Shown here: positions 8,695-17,181 of the stretch, one piece after another | Layout: every line of letters begins with the position of its first letter | Numbering within the stretch: position 1 is the first letter of the stretch | Position numbers and translations under genes: made by a program | The notes under the pieces: generated by a model | Told to the model about the DNA's origin: nothing | Database searches by the model: none | Seen by the model: only the letters and a program-made list of their open reading frames with translations | Assembly: GCF_025377685.1 (NCBI RefSeq) | Contig: NZ_JACEHK010000008.1 | Coordinates: 248,001 to 312,000 of the forward strand | Source of the DNA: Anaerobacillus sp. CMMVII | GTDB lineage: Bacteria; Bacillota; Bacilli; Bacillales; Anaerobacillaceae | DNA length: 64,000 nucleotides | Direction: 5' to 3'

Positions 8695-8746
8695 TTTATG
8701 CTGGTTTATTAATAAACAGAGTATTTATATATAACCAAAAGAGACT

Positions 8747-9049
8747 TTATTTATAATAGTCCGTAACCTGAAAAGGTACTGTTTTCTCATTAAATGAGAC
8801 AGAGAAAAACTCTTTTTTCTTTGGGTGGCCATTTGACTTGGTAACTCGAGTACGACAATTATTTATACGAAGGGCATCGCCAAGGCGATTGGATGGCTCG
8901 TCTAAATATAATTCCTTTACATGTATTTCTTTAATTTCATGTATATGTAAATTGATCGTAACTTGTTTCTCATTATTTGCATTCATACGTCTTTTAAGTT
9001 CTTCAACTAATTCTTGAAAAGATGTAATAGTATGTTCTTGAGTACTCAT
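8747..9049 (-). CDS. Hypothetical protein, 100 aa
   Basis: Begins MSTQEHTITSFQELVEELKR, a helical start, then a beta-rich segment VTINLHIHEIKEIHVKELYL in which hydrophobic residues alternate regularly. The C-terminal half is basic. No signal peptide or membrane helix. Preceded by an AGGGGAGTG ribosome site. The alternating LHIHEIKEIHVKEL pattern resembles short repeats in some Bacillus spore-associated proteins, but I cannot name a family. Confidence 0.6.
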   Translation of the reverse strand: MSTQEHTITSFQELVEELKRRMNANNEKQVTINLHIHEIKEIHVKELYLDEPSNRLGDALRINNCRTRVTKSNGHPKKKEFFSVSFNEKTVPFQVTDYYK

Positions 9050-9130
9050 TGGTTAACACTCCCCTCATTTAAATATATTAAGCTAGTCCTATGTTTATTA
9101 AATAATTTTTATAAACGCTCTTCTCAAAAG

Positions 9131-9220
9131 CTTCACGCAAAGCGTGAAGAACCAAGCATTCGTAAAACCTAATAGCAACAATCTTTTAAAAAGAAGCGTT
9201 TTTAAAAGATTGTTGCTATT
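9131..9220. repeat. Tandem hairpins with a perfect 22-bp inverted repeat
   Basis: CTTCACGC-AAA-GCGTGAAG (9131-9149) is followed by a 22-bp perfect inverted repeat, 9171-9192 with 9199-9220, around a 6-base loop. No T-run follows directly. The region 9050-9566 holds no gene; besides these hairpins it contains family 2 repeat DNA. Confidence 0.7.
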
Positions 9221-9300
9221 GTTCTACTATAAAATTTACTCACTCAAACAAATAAATTTAGACATTTTGTATTGATTTTCAAAATATTCATTTATAGATT

Positions 9301-9452
9301 ACGCTCTTTTCTAAAGGCTGTTTAATTTCAAAAATTCATTAGATGAAGATATCACTCAATAATTTGAGTAAGAAAAGAGCACTACTTATTAAAATAAGTA
9401 GTGAAATCTTAGTATTTACTTAAGCAACAAACTTTGCGAAAACAGCCTTTCT
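9301..9452. repeat. Interspersed repeat family 2, copy a (diverged)
   Basis: Shares TAGATGAAGATATCA, TAAGAAAAGAGCA, a CTTAGTATTT block and CAACAAACTTTGCGAAAACAGCC with the copies at 17182-17412 and 49890-50116. The left part differs from those copies. Confidence 0.7.
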
Positions 9453-9566
9453 AAATGTAACGAAATTTTTAAAAAGCCCTAGATTAATATCAATAGGAAG
9501 ACGGTAATATTAGTATTAGGTTATAAAGAAACTCGAAGTGGGGGTGAAATGATGAACAGTCCTTGA

Positions 9567-10184
9567 GTGGTTACTGGTAAGGTCGTGTACGACCTAATTG
9601 ATGAACGCTGGTTAAAGAAAAAACCACAACTAGGTAAGCCCTCGAATAAAGTGGTAGTAACTTTTGATGATGGGCCTAGCCGTCAACTTCCTGCTATATT
9701 AGATATCCTGGGTGAAAAAAGTGTTCCAGCCATCTTTTTTTGGCAAACAAAATTGTTACATCCTTTACGGCCGTGGCAACGAGTTATTGACGAAGGTCAC
9801 GAAATTGGGTCTCATACGATTAATCATCAGAACTTAACGAAATTAACATTTAGCGAACAATTTCGGCAAATACTTAGTAGCATTACAAAAATTGAAAAAA
9901 TAACAGGTAGGAAGGTTCGTTACTTTCGGCCGCCATTTGGTCAATACAATGAAGATACTATGGTAATCTTACAAGAATTAGGTTTAATCCCTGTGATGTG
10001 GGAAATCTCGTCTTACGACTGGGAAAATACAGCACAGTCAGAGGATATCATTAATAATGTAGTCAACTATACAAAGAGGGATTCAATTATTTTGCTGCAC
10101 GAAACAAAGCAAACGGTAGTGGTTCTCCCTAAAATAATTGATGGTCTAAGAAATAAAGGGTTTGAATTTTCTCTCTTAGAATAA
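9567..10184 (+). CDS. Polysaccharide deacetylase (NodB domain), N-terminal stop
   Basis: Carbohydrate esterase family 4 enzyme of 205 residues that removes acetyl groups from peptidoglycan or chitin-type sugars. Motifs: TFDDGP (metal and catalytic Asp), SHTINH (metal His pair), RPPFG, and IILLHE near the end. The best start by ribosome site is ATG 9552 (GTGGGGGTGAAATGATG), but its fifth codon is TGA (ATG AAC AGT CCT TGA GTG). The frame from GTG 9567 is therefore given. Either translation restarts at the adjacent GTG or the gene carries a nonsense change or base error. No export signal is present in the visible frame. Confidence 0.78.
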   Translation: MVTGKVVYDLIDERWLKKKPQLGKPSNKVVVTFDDGPSRQLPAILDILGEKSVPAIFFWQTKLLHPLRPWQRVIDEGHEIGSHTINHQNLTKLTFSEQFRQILSSITKIEKITGRKVRYFRPPFGQYNEDTMVILQELGLIPVMWEISSYDWENTAQSEDIINNVVNYTKRDSIILLHETKQTVVVLPKIIDGLRNKGFEFSLLE

Positions 10185-10218
10185 CTCCTAGAGTTGTATT
10201 GGGGCACGAAAAGAAATG

Positions 10219-10259
10219 AGCCGTAGAGACAAATTCATTTGTCTCTACGGCTTTTGTTT
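10219..10259 (+). terminator. Terminator of the deacetylase gene
   Basis: Perfect 16-bp stem, 10219-10234 with 10237-10252, starting AGCCGTAGAGACAAAT, followed by TTTTGTTT. Confidence 0.9.
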
Positions 10260-10327
10260 ACAAGAGAAAGGTGTGTAGTGCACGGAATAGCATTGATTAA
10301 TAAGATAAGTTTTTAGCTTACGCCACA

Positions 10328-10421
10328 AGCTCGCTTGGAAGAACATTTGCTTGTCGGGGCTAAGCGGGGAAAAAGGACAACACTTTTTCCTAGGGAAAAG
10401 CACTTCGCTTTTCTATTAAGT
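10328..10421 (+). repeat. Family 1 repeat, partial copy
   Basis: Contains GAAGAACATTTGCTTGTCGG and GGGCTAAGCGGGG followed by two small nested hairpins (GAAAAAG...CTTTTTC and GAAAAGC...GCTTTTC) where other copies read GCGCTTGCGCTTTTCT. Confidence 0.65.
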
Positions 10422-10429
10422 AGTTCCGT

Positions 10430-11030
10430 TTCGGTGTAGAAACATGAGAAATAGCATACTAATTAGCAGACGCATATGAATTGGTCTCTTACTTTTTCCT
10501 TGTACATCAACCATTATTTGATATAAACTCATGAATTATCGCACAAAATCGCATCCAAAATAGCATAATGACAATAACTTTTGTCAACATGAAAATTCCT
10601 ATGTTCAGAAAAATATTGGGGATGTAGATTTTTTTAAACAAATAGTAAAAAGACACTGAAAAAAAACAATATTTCCCCTCAGAAACCTAAATTTGAAATC
10701 ATCGAGAATGTAATGGTTATTAGCATTAAGAACCATTTAAAAGATGGAGTAGATTTAGATATTTTAAAATTTTAAAACTTATTTACCGAACAATTGGAAC
10801 TTTAGAAGAGAGCTGAACAAACAAGAAATAGAATTATTAACGCTTATGTAAGTGTCAAGGCATTTTATTTTGATTATAGAAATGAAATGAATACCATTTG
10901 GCGATGAATTATTTTACTAAATTTTTAGTGTTTTTACTGATATATGCAAAGTTAGCAGCGGTACACTAATAAAGTAATAAGGTTTACTTCAGTAAAATAA
11001 GGTATATTATATTTGTTGAATAGATTTTCT
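10430..11030. other. Intergenic region without an intact gene
   Basis: AT-rich stretch with only short open frames. One frame near 10640-10775 reads KFEIIENVMVISIKNHLKDG and looks protein-like but has no credible start or ribosome site; it may be gene debris. Nothing else supported. Confidence 0.4.
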
Positions 11031-11063
11031 TTAAAGACAAGACAAAAAAAGTAGGTGAACAAA

Positions 11064-11212
11064 GTGGGAAATATCAATTGGATGCCAAAGGTAAGGTAGC
11101 TGTGACAAAGTTTCATGAAAAACAGACGCCTGCCAAATTTGATAAAAAGCAGCAACTTGAAAAAATACGTGCGGAGTATTTGAAAAAGAAGCAAAAACAA
11201 ACAGATAAATAA
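11064..11212 (+). pseudogene. Small basic protein gene with a one-base frameshift
   Basis: GTG 11064 lies 5 bases after AGGTGA, but its frame stops at once. If one A is restored in the GGAAA run (about 11067-11071), the frame reads MGKYQLDAKGKVAVTKFHEK and continues to KKKQKQTDK, a 49-residue Lys-rich protein, ending at 11212 just before a terminator. The open downstream frame, ribosome site and terminator argue that this is a real small gene with one lost base. Family not recognised. Confidence 0.5.
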
Positions 11213-11220
11213 TATGAATA

Positions 11221-11255
11221 AAAACATAGGAAGACTAATCTCCCTATGTTTTTCT
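11221..11255 (+). terminator. Terminator after the small frameshifted gene
   Basis: AAAACATAGG (11221-11230) pairs with CCTATGTTTT (11243-11252), followed by T-rich DNA. Confidence 0.8.
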
Positions 11256-11259
11256 TATT

Positions 11260-11424
11260 GAAGTTCTTTTTTTAATTGATGATAGAGTTTATTTCTATCA
11301 GGAAATGAATATGAAGGAAATAAGTGATGTCCTCAATATTAGTATAAATACCGTTAAATCAAGACTGTTACGCGGAAAAGATGCTCTAAAAAGAAAACTT
11401 GAAAGGGGCGGTAAACTTGAATAA
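11260..11424 (+). pseudogene. ECF sigma factor remnant (region 4 only)
   Basis: The frame reads YQEMNMKEISDVLNISINTV then KSRLLRGKDALKRKLERGGK, a clear sigma-70 region 4.2 helix-turn-helix. Everything upstream (regions 2 and the linker) is missing, and a terminator of another gene lies directly before it, so the gene has lost its 5' part by deletion. Its stop codon overlaps the start of the next gene (TTGAATAA), the usual coupling between a sigma gene and its anti-sigma gene. Confidence 0.8.
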
Positions 11425-12220
11425 CTTTGATAAGAAAATATCAGAAAAAGTGAAAAGTTATTTAGATAACAATGTTGAATTTACGACTGAAGATAGCGAA
11501 AAAATTCAAATGAAAATTCAACAAGGTATTCATAAATCAAAAAAGTTTAATCCGTTCTATTGGACAGCATTGGCTTCTGCTGCAGCTATTTTTCTTATAG
11601 TAAGCATATCTTTTCTAAAAGTTCCCCTTGTAGGTCCAAAAAACGAGCAGGCTGTACAAAATTCTGGTAATGAAGGGGAAGAATTATCCGTAGACCTGTT
11701 TGACATTGCAGAAATGAATATAGGTGCTGAAATGCCTAGACTTTTATATGCTGATGATAAAATAGCGGTGATCGATGGGACATTTGGAGTCATTGTATAT
11801 AATATGCATGATTCAATGGTTACGAATCGGATTTCGTCTGAACATATGAAGTCATATGACATCTCCATGATGGTAGCATCTGTTTCTCAAGATGGTACAA
11901 CAATCTATATTGGAAATGATGACATGTCTTTTACTAACGATATTCCATTTACCCATCAATACAATGTTAGCTCTAGAGTCATCAAAGAAATAAATGAACA
12001 GCCTTCAGATATGTTTACACCAAAAACTATTGAACAACCTGGTTATAATGAGCAGTACGATAAATATTTCGATTTACAATATCTTACTAGTGACAAAATT
12101 GTAGAGTTGAATAATTCGTTTATATATCTACGCTCCTCAGACTGGAATATGAAAAACCTACAAATCGCTATTTGCCACTATGAAGATGGTGAAAGCAAAG
12201 TTTTTGATGTGTTCAACTGA
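11417..12220 (+). CDS. Anti-sigma-like membrane protein, orphan
   Basis: TTG start at 11417, overlapping the stop of the sigma remnant, with AAAGGGGCGG as ribosome site. Residues 1-45 are a cytoplasmic acidic/charged region, about 50-67 form one transmembrane helix (YWTALASAAAIFLIVSISFL), and the rest (about 200 residues) is extracytoplasmic and may be beta-propeller-like (repeated short YADDKIAVIDGTFGVIVYN-type strands). Position and topology fit an ECF anti-sigma factor. Its sigma partner is truncated, so the regulatory unit is probably dead or the protein acts elsewhere. No terminator is obvious nearby. Confidence 0.7.
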   Translation: MNNFDKKISEKVKSYLDNNVEFTTEDSEKIQMKIQQGIHKSKKFNPFYWTALASAAAIFLIVSISFLKVPLVGPKNEQAVQNSGNEGEELSVDLFDIAEMNIGAEMPRLLYADDKIAVIDGTFGVIVYNMHDSMVTNRISSEHMKSYDISMMVASVSQDGTTIYIGNDDMSFTNDIPFTHQYNVSSRVIKEINEQPSDMFTPKTIEQPGYNEQYDKYFDLQYLTSDKIVELNNSFIYLRSSDWNMKNLQIAICHYEDGESKVFDVFN

Positions 12221-12461
12221 GAATTATAGCTAGCTGTCACATTATTCTTATATATGAGTTAATTTCATAATTAAGAGACCTTGCTGAATCAACTTAAATC
12301 GACAACGATGATCTAAAGTGATCTTTATGTTTTTGGAGCCCCAAAAATGAAATATATGTTTTCGAGGGGTATTCATTCGCTGTAAAGTAGTTTCAAAATA
12401 TGCATCAACTTACCATCCTTTACTTCGTAGGTCAACAAATGGAACAAAAGAAGAGAAGGAG

Positions 12462-12496
12462 AACGCTTGGATAATAAAATCCAAGCGTTGTTGTTT
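12462..12496 (+). terminator. Hairpin terminator
   Basis: AACGCTTGGAT (12462-12472) pairs with ATCCAAGCGTT (12479-12489), then GTTGTTT. The surrounding 12221-12602 region has no gene that I can support. Confidence 0.65.
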
Positions 12497-12602
12497 ACTA
12501 TTTGCACTGTTAATAATGGTGCCAAACATATTGTGTTTTAGTAGGATATTTCATCTGTTATTTTAGATTTTCTCGACAGTATCGGAACTACTTACTTTTC
12601 TA

Positions 12603-13932
12603 TTAAGCTGCTTTTTGTTTTGGCTTCGTTTTAACAGCTTTATCATTATACTTCGTTATGATCAAACCGACTAACCCTCCTACAAAAGCAGGAACTAGCC
12701 ATGCTAAACCTAATTCAGAAAAAGGAAGTTGAATAATTAATTTGTCTAAAAGGTTTAGCTTTAATCCGTACATAGTTAGCCCTTCATAGCCACTAACCAA
12801 GCAAGTGAATAGGATGGAACCTTGGTACACAAGCTTTGACCCATTAAAGAAACGATGCAGGAATGCAAGCGAAACTAAGACGATTGTAATTGGATAAACC
12901 ATAACAAGTACCGGGACTGATAAGGTAATGATTTGATTTAAACCGAGGTTAGAGACGAATAAACTAAAAAGAATGATAGCTGTAACACTCGTTTTGTAAC
13001 TGACTTTTGTCGTATGTTTGGTTACGTATTGGCTACAAGCAATTGTTAAACCGATACATGTGGTAAAACAGGCAAGAAGAACTATAATTCCAAGCAGAAC
13101 TTTTCCACTTGGTCCAAACAAAAGTTCTGCACCACTTGTAAGAATGGCACTTCCATTTCAAAACTTCCGTAGCTAGCCATTTTAACTCCCAGTAGTCCAA
13201 TAGCGATGTAGACAAAGGCTAACCCTAGTCCGGCGATAATTCCTATTCGAACCGAATGTTTCATTAACTCGCCTTGGTCATGAATGCCTCGTTCCTTTAA
13301 GGCATTTATGACGATAATTCCAAAGGCGAGAGAGCCAATAGTATCCATCGTTAAGTATCCCTCTAAAAAGCCTGTGAAAAATGGAGCGGTGCTATATTTT
13401 TCACTAACCTCTTGGGCAGGACCATCTAGCTTAAAAAAGCTAGCAACTGCTAAGCTTACAATCGCAAGTAATAAAGCAGGTGTTAACCATTGTCCAACAC
13501 GGTCAACAATCTTTGTTGGATTTAAGCAAACGACATAGACAAGAGCAAAGAAGATTAGTGTAAATAAAAATAAGGCAATTGATTCGAAGGTTCCACCTTG
13601 TACAAATGGTCTAAAGCCAATCTCATAAGCAACTGTTGCTCCTCGTGGGATTGCAAAAAATGGACCGATGGCAAGGTAAACCACTGTTATAAACACAAAA
13701 CTAAATAATGGGTGAACACGACTAGCAAGGCCTTCAGCGCCACCTTTCACAAGAGCAATTGCAGCAATTGCTAAGATTGGTAGACCTACCCCAGTTAGCA
13801 CAAACCCCATGATTGCAAGCCAAAAAGTCGTACCTGATTCCATCCCTAAAAATGGTGGATAAATTAGATTTCCAGCGCCAAAAAATAAAGCAAATAACAT
13901 AAGTCCAATAAAAAAGTGTCTTTCGTTTTCAT
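12603..13932 (-). pseudogene. brnQ: Branched-chain amino acid transporter BrnQ, two frameshifts
   Basis: LIVCS-family symporter for Leu/Ile/Val with about 12 membrane helices. ATG 13932 follows AGGAGGAAATC. The frame reads MKTKDTF, then shifts at the A6 run 13910-13915 (plus strand), continuing as MLFALFFGAGNLIYPPFLG. A second shift lies at the T3 run 13156-13158, where GSFE should run into NGSAILTSGAELLFGPSG. Each needs one extra base to restore a normal protein of about 440 residues. Both breaks are in homopolymers, so sequencing error is as likely as inactivation. A T-box leader precedes it. Confidence 0.88.
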
Positions 13933-13969
13933 GATTTCCTCCTAAGAAATTAAGCTTTAAAATACTAAA

Positions 13970-14250
13970 AAACCCGCCCCATAAAAGGGACGAGTTAATC
14001 GCGATACCACCCTAATTCCGTAAATTACTCCATGAGTAATTTAAAACGGCTCTTCAGCAACATACAGTCATACGTGTTCCAATGTAACGGTGGAAAATTC
14101 CGGCAATAGCTTACTAGGTCTTTCAGCTTTGCATCTCAGAGATGATTTTCAGAAATAGCTAAACATTGACTTGCACCCACCGTCAACTCGCTGTAGTTTA
14201 GGATTACTCTTACTGTTCTCTTCATAGATTTTAATTCATACAATTTTTTA
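13970..14250 (-). promoter_or_regulatory. T-box riboswitch leader of brnQ, specifier ATC (Ile)
   Basis: The minus strand carries the T-box sequence AGGGTGGTATCGCG (14013-14000), an AGTA motif, a long Stem I, and a terminator (CTCGTCCC with GGGGCGGG, then T6) at about 13995-13966. The specifier region GAAA-ATC-A-TCTCTGAG aligns exactly with GAAA-CAA-G-CCTCTGAG in the glnS leader of this window, giving ATC at 14146-14144. Uncharged tRNA-Ile should therefore favour antitermination and induce brnQ. Confidence 0.92.
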
Positions 14251-14259
14251 ATAATTATG

Positions 14260-14287
14260 ATTGTATAGTATTTTTCGAACTTTACAA
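14260..14287 (-). promoter_or_regulatory. Sigma-A promoter of the brnQ T-box leader
   Basis: On the minus strand TTGTAA (14287-14282) and TACAAT (14265-14260) are separated by 16 bp, placing the start of transcription shortly before Stem I. Confidence 0.65.
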
Positions 14288-14319
14288 GTGATTTTTGATA
14301 AGATTAAATTTTCTGATTT

Positions 14320-15285
14320 TTAATTCATTTTTGTTAGCTCTTGTAGGACTGCTTTAGAACTAGGTTTATTTGCATTGTAGCTATGAAGGAGCATTCCAGT
14401 GATAATAATGACTAGTCCTCCTGTGGCAACAGCGTTCGGTAGTGGGCTAGATAATAATAAAACCTCGCCAATTACTACGAAAATGACTTGTATTGACTGT
14501 GTCGCTTCTACAGAAGCGAGCTTGCTATGATCATTCCTGACACGGTTAGTTGCGATAAAGAATAATGATGTTGCAATGACACCCGAACTAATACCAACAA
14601 TAAACGATTGAATGATTTGGTCTGTCGGTGGTGGTCCGACTTGAACGAAGCCTACTCCCGCAATAATAAACCAGAACGGAAGAGTTGCCAAAGTCATACC
14701 GAATACTCTTTGAAATGTATCTAATCTTCCTCCACATACCTCCATCATTTTTCGATTACCTAAAGGATAGGCAAATGCTGCTAGGATAACTGGAAGTACA
14801 CCAATCAGAATCGAGAAAGAGGAAACACTACCAAAATTTTGAAATTGTAGAAGAATAATCCCAACTAGAATAAAAGAAGAAATAAGTAAAGCGCGGAGTG
14901 GAATTTTTTTTCTTACTTTTTCATTTCCATGAACCTCGAAAAATAACGGACCTAATAAAATTCCAGCAACAATGGTGATTTGCCAAGTTCCTGCTACTAA
15001 CCATCCTGGACCGTAGGCTGCAGCGAAGGTGATTGAGCCGTAAAAAAGCACAAATCCTGTAAAGCTCCAAACTAACCAAGGCAGCGGTTGCTTTACCATT
15101 TCATTAAATAACTGCCGCATGTTTTTTCTCAAAAGGACAATCAAAAACAAAGGAGGAACCATGAAGAAAAATCGTAATGAAGAGCTCCAAAGCCAACTTC
15201 CGCCAGATAACTCCATTGAACGGTTTAAAATAAATGTAACCGCAAAGAACATGGAGGCCAAAATTCCGATTGCTATTTCTTTCAT
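14320..15285 (-). CDS. Multidrug resistance efflux (EmrE-like DMT) family transporter
   Basis: 321-residue integral membrane protein with about ten hydrophobic helices, as in the drug/metabolite transporter superfamily. Its pattern (MKEIAIGILASMFFAVTFIL, NRSMELSGGSWLWSSSLRFF, then LVAGTWQITIVAGILLGPLF) matches the putative multidrug resistance efflux group of Bacillus. The substrate is unknown. It lies directly upstream of the brnQ promoter on the same strand but is separated from it by that promoter and leader. Confidence 0.82.
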   Translation of the reverse strand: MKEIAIGILASMFFAVTFILNRSMELSGGSWLWSSSLRFFFMVPPLFLIVLLRKNMRQLFNEMVKQPLPWLVWSFTGFVLFYGSITFAAAYGPGWLVAGTWQITIVAGILLGPLFFEVHGNEKVRKKIPLRALLISSFILVGIILLQFQNFGSVSSFSILIGVLPVILAAFAYPLGNRKMMEVCGGRLDTFQRVFGMTLATLPFWFIIAGVGFVQVGPPPTDQIIQSFIVGISSGVIATSLFFIATNRVRNDHSKLASVEATQSIQVIFVVIGEVLLLSSPLPNAVATGGLVIIITGMLLHSYNANKPSSKAVLQELTKMN

Positions 15286-15433
15286 AAACTCTGCTCACCT
15301 ACTCACTTCAAAATAAGGTAATTTCATCATACTTAGATTATTAATTAATTGCTAGAAAAATGTTTCTTGAAATAACATATGTTTGTCCAACTGCTCATAT
15401 AATTGCGTAACGAACAAATTGGGCGGTGGAGAG

Positions 15434-15898
15434 ATGAGCGAGATCATTTATTATAAGAGTGAAAACGGAAGAATAGCTGTTGCGGATGACTATATTCGCA
15501 TCTCTCACATGAAATTTAAAATAGATGAATTAACCAGTGGCGAAGCTTTAATAGGTAGGCCAGATCAATCAATAAATATAGCCTTAGCAGTAATTGGCGT
15601 TTTCTGTATCCTATTAGGGAAAATACGCGCGGGTCAGCTATCACAAATTATTGATGTTAACGTTCTATTCAGTGCTGTGAATTATTTTGATCTAACTGGG
15701 CTTGTTATCATTTTACTAGCCTTATTAATGACATTGCCCCAAAAAGAACATTATGCAATGCAGCTAAGATTTAAAAATGGCCGAAAAAAAAATATCGTCT
15801 TAAAAGATTTTCAAGACAAGCTTGAAATTAGCGAAATTAACAAAGCTATTAAACAAGCAATTCGTTATGCTACCTATCGTAATGAGACGAAACTGTAG
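15434..15898 (+). CDS. Hypothetical two-TM membrane protein, 154 aa
   Basis: ATG 15434 follows GGCGGTGGAGAG; the longer upstream frame has no ribosome site. The N-terminus (IIYYKSENGRIAVADDYIRI) and C-terminus (YAMQLRFKNGRKKNIVLKDF) are soluble beta-like segments flanking two central transmembrane helices (about 46-66 and 85-107). This layout resembles small DUF6232-type membrane proteins with a PH-like fold, but the assignment is tentative. Divergent from the exporter gene. Confidence 0.65.
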   Translation: MSEIIYYKSENGRIAVADDYIRISHMKFKIDELTSGEALIGRPDQSINIALAVIGVFCILLGKIRAGQLSQIIDVNVLFSAVNYFDLTGLVIILLALLMTLPQKEHYAMQLRFKNGRKKNIVLKDFQDKLEISEINKAIKQAIRYATYRNETKL

Positions 15899-15954
15899 TG
15901 AAAACAGTATATTGGGGTTTAGTTTTGAAGTAGAAAAATTAATTAACACATTAA

Positions 15955-15994
15955 AGGACTACCAATATAGCTCCAATTGGTAGTCCTCTTTTTA
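15955..15994 (+). terminator. Rho-independent terminator
   Basis: AGGACTACCAAT (15955-15966) pairs with ATTGGTAGTCCT (15976-15987), followed by CTTTTTATT. Confidence 0.85.
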
Positions 15995-16079
15995 TTAATT
16001 GCACACATAGTTTGGTTTTGTATTGTGAATTATTTAACAAACTTTTTGAGATAATATAAATGAAATGGAGGTGGGAAAG

Positions 16080-16238
16080 ATGCCAAAAAATAATGATCGG
16101 GATAATCGCAACAACCGTAACAACCGAAAAAATAATGATGATCCCAATTTTCTTAATGTAAATACTGAATTCGCAGCTGAAAATGATGCACAGGATTTAA
16201 TTGATAATAATCGTATCGACGACGACAACGATAAATAA
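16080..16238 (+). CDS. Gamma-type SASP-like protein, 52 aa
   Basis: Asn/Asp/Arg-rich short protein, ATG behind GGAGGTGGGAAAG. The segment NVNTEFAAENDAQDLIDNNR resembles the TEFASETNAQQVR repeat of gamma-type small acid-soluble spore proteins (SspE), which serve as an amino acid store for germinating spores. Only one such unit is present, and it lacks the Gln richness of SspE, so the assignment is a likeness only. No membrane segment. A terminator follows directly. Confidence 0.6.
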   Translation: MPKNNDRDNRNNRNNRKNNDDPNFLNVNTEFAAENDAQDLIDNNRIDDDNDK

Positions 16239-16241
16239 TCG

Positions 16242-16276
16242 AAAAAGCTACCACAGAAACCAACTGTGGTAGCTTC
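16242..16276. terminator. Bidirectional terminator
   Basis: AAGCTACCACA (16245-16255) pairs with TGTGGTAGCTT (16265-16275) between two converging genes, with an A-run on the left that serves as the T-run for the minus strand. Confidence 0.8.
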
Positions 16277-16279
16277 AAA

Positions 16280-16948
16280 TTACCTATTCCAAGATGCAGG
16301 GTAGGTAACGTGAATAGGAATGACAAGTTGTTCATGGGATTTCTTTAGCATAAATTCAGTTTCAAATGTCATCACTTGATGATTGGCTGTGGTTGTAGTT
16401 GTATAATTTGCTTTTCCGCTAGTTTGAACAAATCCCCACTCATCGATGACACCTTCCTCTTCGTTCCAACTACTATCAGAGCCTTTTTCACTCCAATTTT
16501 TTTCGTTATGCAATAGGTAGTGGTAGTCATAAAAATATGCTGTAAATGATTCATACAGTTGTAAGATATAGCTACTTTTTTCGTGTCGGTTTAATGAATA
16601 TTCACTATCCTTATTAGGCCTACCTACGTAAACAGTGATTAAAGGCGCGGGCAAATGATCATTGGCAAGCAATTGGTCCTCATTTTCGTAGATGTGATAG
16701 CTAATTAAAACTATACCATTTTGATCTTTTGGATCGCCATGAAATTCTACAGTATCAGTCTTTAGAAAATAATGATCATCATTGATAGTAAAAGAAGTAT
16801 TGTTAATAATTGGATCAAACAATGCTTCAATTTCATTTGCTAGTTTGTCAATAATTGCAGCTTGCTTTTGACGTTCGAGATATGTTTGATACATTTGAAA
16901 GCTTATGAAGATTGCAAGGATACTGATGAGCACTATTTTTTTAAGCAA
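16280..16948 (-). CDS. Membrane-anchored hypothetical protein, 222 aa
   Basis: N-terminal anchor MLKKIVLISILAIFISFQMY followed by a charged linker and an extracytoplasmic domain of about 190 residues with mixed alpha/beta character. No cysteine lipobox. I do not recognise a family. ATG start; the upstream sequence has no strong ribosome site beyond GAGGTGATTTT. Monocistronic. Confidence 0.65.
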   Translation of the reverse strand: MLKKIVLISILAIFISFQMYQTYLERQKQAAIIDKLANEIEALFDPIINNTSFTINDDHYFLKTDTVEFHGDPKDQNGIVLISYHIYENEDQLLANDHLPAPLITVYVGRPNKDSEYSLNRHEKSSYILQLYESFTAYFYDYHYLLHNEKNWSEKGSDSSWNEEEGVIDEWGFVQTSGKANYTTTTTANHQVMTFETEFMLKKSHEQLVIPIHVTYPASWNR

Positions 16949-17029
16949 ATAAAATCACCTCAAGTAAAATCTTACCATAAAAATATTTTGTAGTTACTAC
17001 TTTAAACCATTTAGGAGCAAGAAGTTCGA

Positions 17030-17110
17030 GGAAGCGAGCGAGACAATCCCCTCATGTACATAGATGTACATGAGGATGATTGACGAGTGAAGCTGACGAA
17101 GAAATTCGCC
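17030..17110. repeat. Intergenic hairpin repeat
   Basis: Contains CCTCATGTACAT-AG-ATGTACATGAGG (17050-17075) flanked by GAGGAAGCGAGCGAGAC and GACGAGTGAAGCTGACGAAG. It codes for nothing. Only one copy is in this window, but the structure is repeat-like. The 16949-17431 gap holds only this and the family 2 repeat. Confidence 0.5.
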
Positions 17111-17181
17111 GCTTATCAATTGCCGACTTAATTCAGTAATATACATAGACAGACTTTGATTAACAAACAATGTATGCAGAA

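Noticed and set aside
10640-10775. Protein-like frame KFEIIENVMVISIKNHLKDG
   Set aside because: No start codon with ribosome site, stops on both sides and no recognisable family. Listed only as possible debris.
13082-13900. BrnQ as two separate genes
   Set aside because: The two frames overlap and join seamlessly at GSFE/GSAILTSG with one added base, and the second has no ribosome site. It is one gene with breaks.
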